Below, piece after piece: positions 63,829 to 64,000 of a stretch of DNA of 64,000 nt. Every line of letters starts with the position of its first letter. The stretch's first letter is position 1. A program made the translations under genes and the position numbers. Source of the stretch: Stenotrophomonas sp. ZAC14D1_NAIMI4_1 (GTDB lineage: Bacteria > Pseudomonadota > Gammaproteobacteria > Xanthomonadales > Xanthomonadaceae). The stretch lies in assembly GCF_003086775.1 (NCBI RefSeq), contig NZ_CP026001.1, positions 1,576,407-1,640,406 on the forward strand. The letters are read 5' to 3'. The notes below the pieces were generated by a model. The model was not told where the DNA came from, searched no databases, and saw only the letters and a program-made list of their open reading frames with translations.

Positions 63829-64000
63829 AGCCATCTGGCGCGCTTGAACAACCGGTACAACCCCACGCATACCGCGGCCACGCCGACGATCATCAACGGG
63901 TAGGACCACGGCTGGTTGAGCTCGGGCATGTGGCTGAAATTCATGCCGTACCAGCTGGTGATCAGCGTCGGCGCGGCCAGCAGTGCGGCCCACGCACCCA
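63825..64000 (-). CDS. corA: CorA-family magnesium/cobalt transporter, C-terminal fragment
   Basis: Last 57 residues only; the gene runs off the right edge. On the minus strand it reads PTLITSWYGMNFSHMPELNQPWSYPLMIVGVAAVCVGLYRLFKRARWL: the GMN selectivity motif in YGMNF, the loop MPEL with the expected Pro-Glu residues, and the last membrane helix. Confident assignment to the CorA (2-TM-GxN) family; substrate (Mg2+, Co2+) from family knowledge. The stop codon is within a SMAG element. Confidence 0.92.
   Translation of the reverse strand, partial: GAWAALLAAPTLITSWYGMNFSHMPELNQPWSYPLMIVGVAAVCVGLYRLFKRARWL

Overview
This 64-kb window is high-GC chromosomal DNA that looks like Stenotrophomonas (S. 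maltophilia complex, Xanthomonadaceae). The main reasons are the many short palindromes beginning with GTAG (the SMAG repeat family of S. maltophilia), a MacABC-type efflux operon, and the general gene content. Genes are densely packed, often with ATGA or TGATG overlaps. I see no rRNA, tRNA, CRISPR array, insertion sequence or prophage. Almost all non-coding space is dispersed palindromes, terminators and promoters.

Layout. 1-1200: 3' end of rlmB, then a tandem array whose units carry copies of the rlmB 3' end, then a large structured repeat. 1.2-8.2 kb: macABC efflux operon (-) and a divergent two-component system (+). 8.4-11.4 kb: periplasmic-propeller diguanylate cyclase; then rnt. 12.2-15.2 kb: an RcnB-like gene and a bufferin/HvfA-type RiPP operon (bufA-bufB-bufC-DoxX) predicted to make a copper-binding modified peptide. 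15.4-23.1 kb: phosphate locus oprP-pstS2-pstS-pstC-pstA-pstB-phoU with Pho-box-like sites. 23.2-32.3 kb: housekeeping genes (nth, a crotonase, an FKBP-like protein, a DUF1289-Nudix protein, a sulfurtransferase, ampD, a YqiA-like hydrolase, rlmKL). 32.4-37 kb: TonB-dependent siderophore receptor with DUF3649, PepSY and DUF3325 membrane genes. 37.2-40.3 kb: DUF4124, DUF445 and a ParB-like protein. 40.3-63.7 kb: a polyamine catabolism and uptake region. Aminotransferase, PuuC, PuuB, PuuD, PuuA, PotF, PotGHI and a succinate-semialdehyde dehydrogenase are interleaved with an MFS carrier, a bacteriohemerythrin, a REC-REC-GGDEF protein, a less GC-rich pair of accessory genes (47.6-49.8 kb), and an EmrAB-type tripartite pump inserted between potF and potGHI. 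The window ends in the 3' end of a corA-type transporter.

How genes work together. PuuA-PuuB-PuuC-PuuD convert putrescine through gamma-glutamylated intermediates to GABA. The class-III aminotransferase is the local candidate for the GABA (or direct putrescine) transamination step, and the terminal aldehyde dehydrogenase would give succinate. PotFGHI imports the substrate. Two GGDEF proteins with intact GGEEF and RxxD motifs point to local c-di-GMP signalling inputs.

Most notable: (i) the bufferin-type RiPP operon; (ii) a 25-bp-armed composite repeat present three times, with compensatory changes in both of its hairpins; (iii) SMAG elements whose GTAG head supplies the TAG stop codon of at least five genes; (iv) a SMAG split by nested hairpins; (v) a tandem duplication that copies the end of rlmB.
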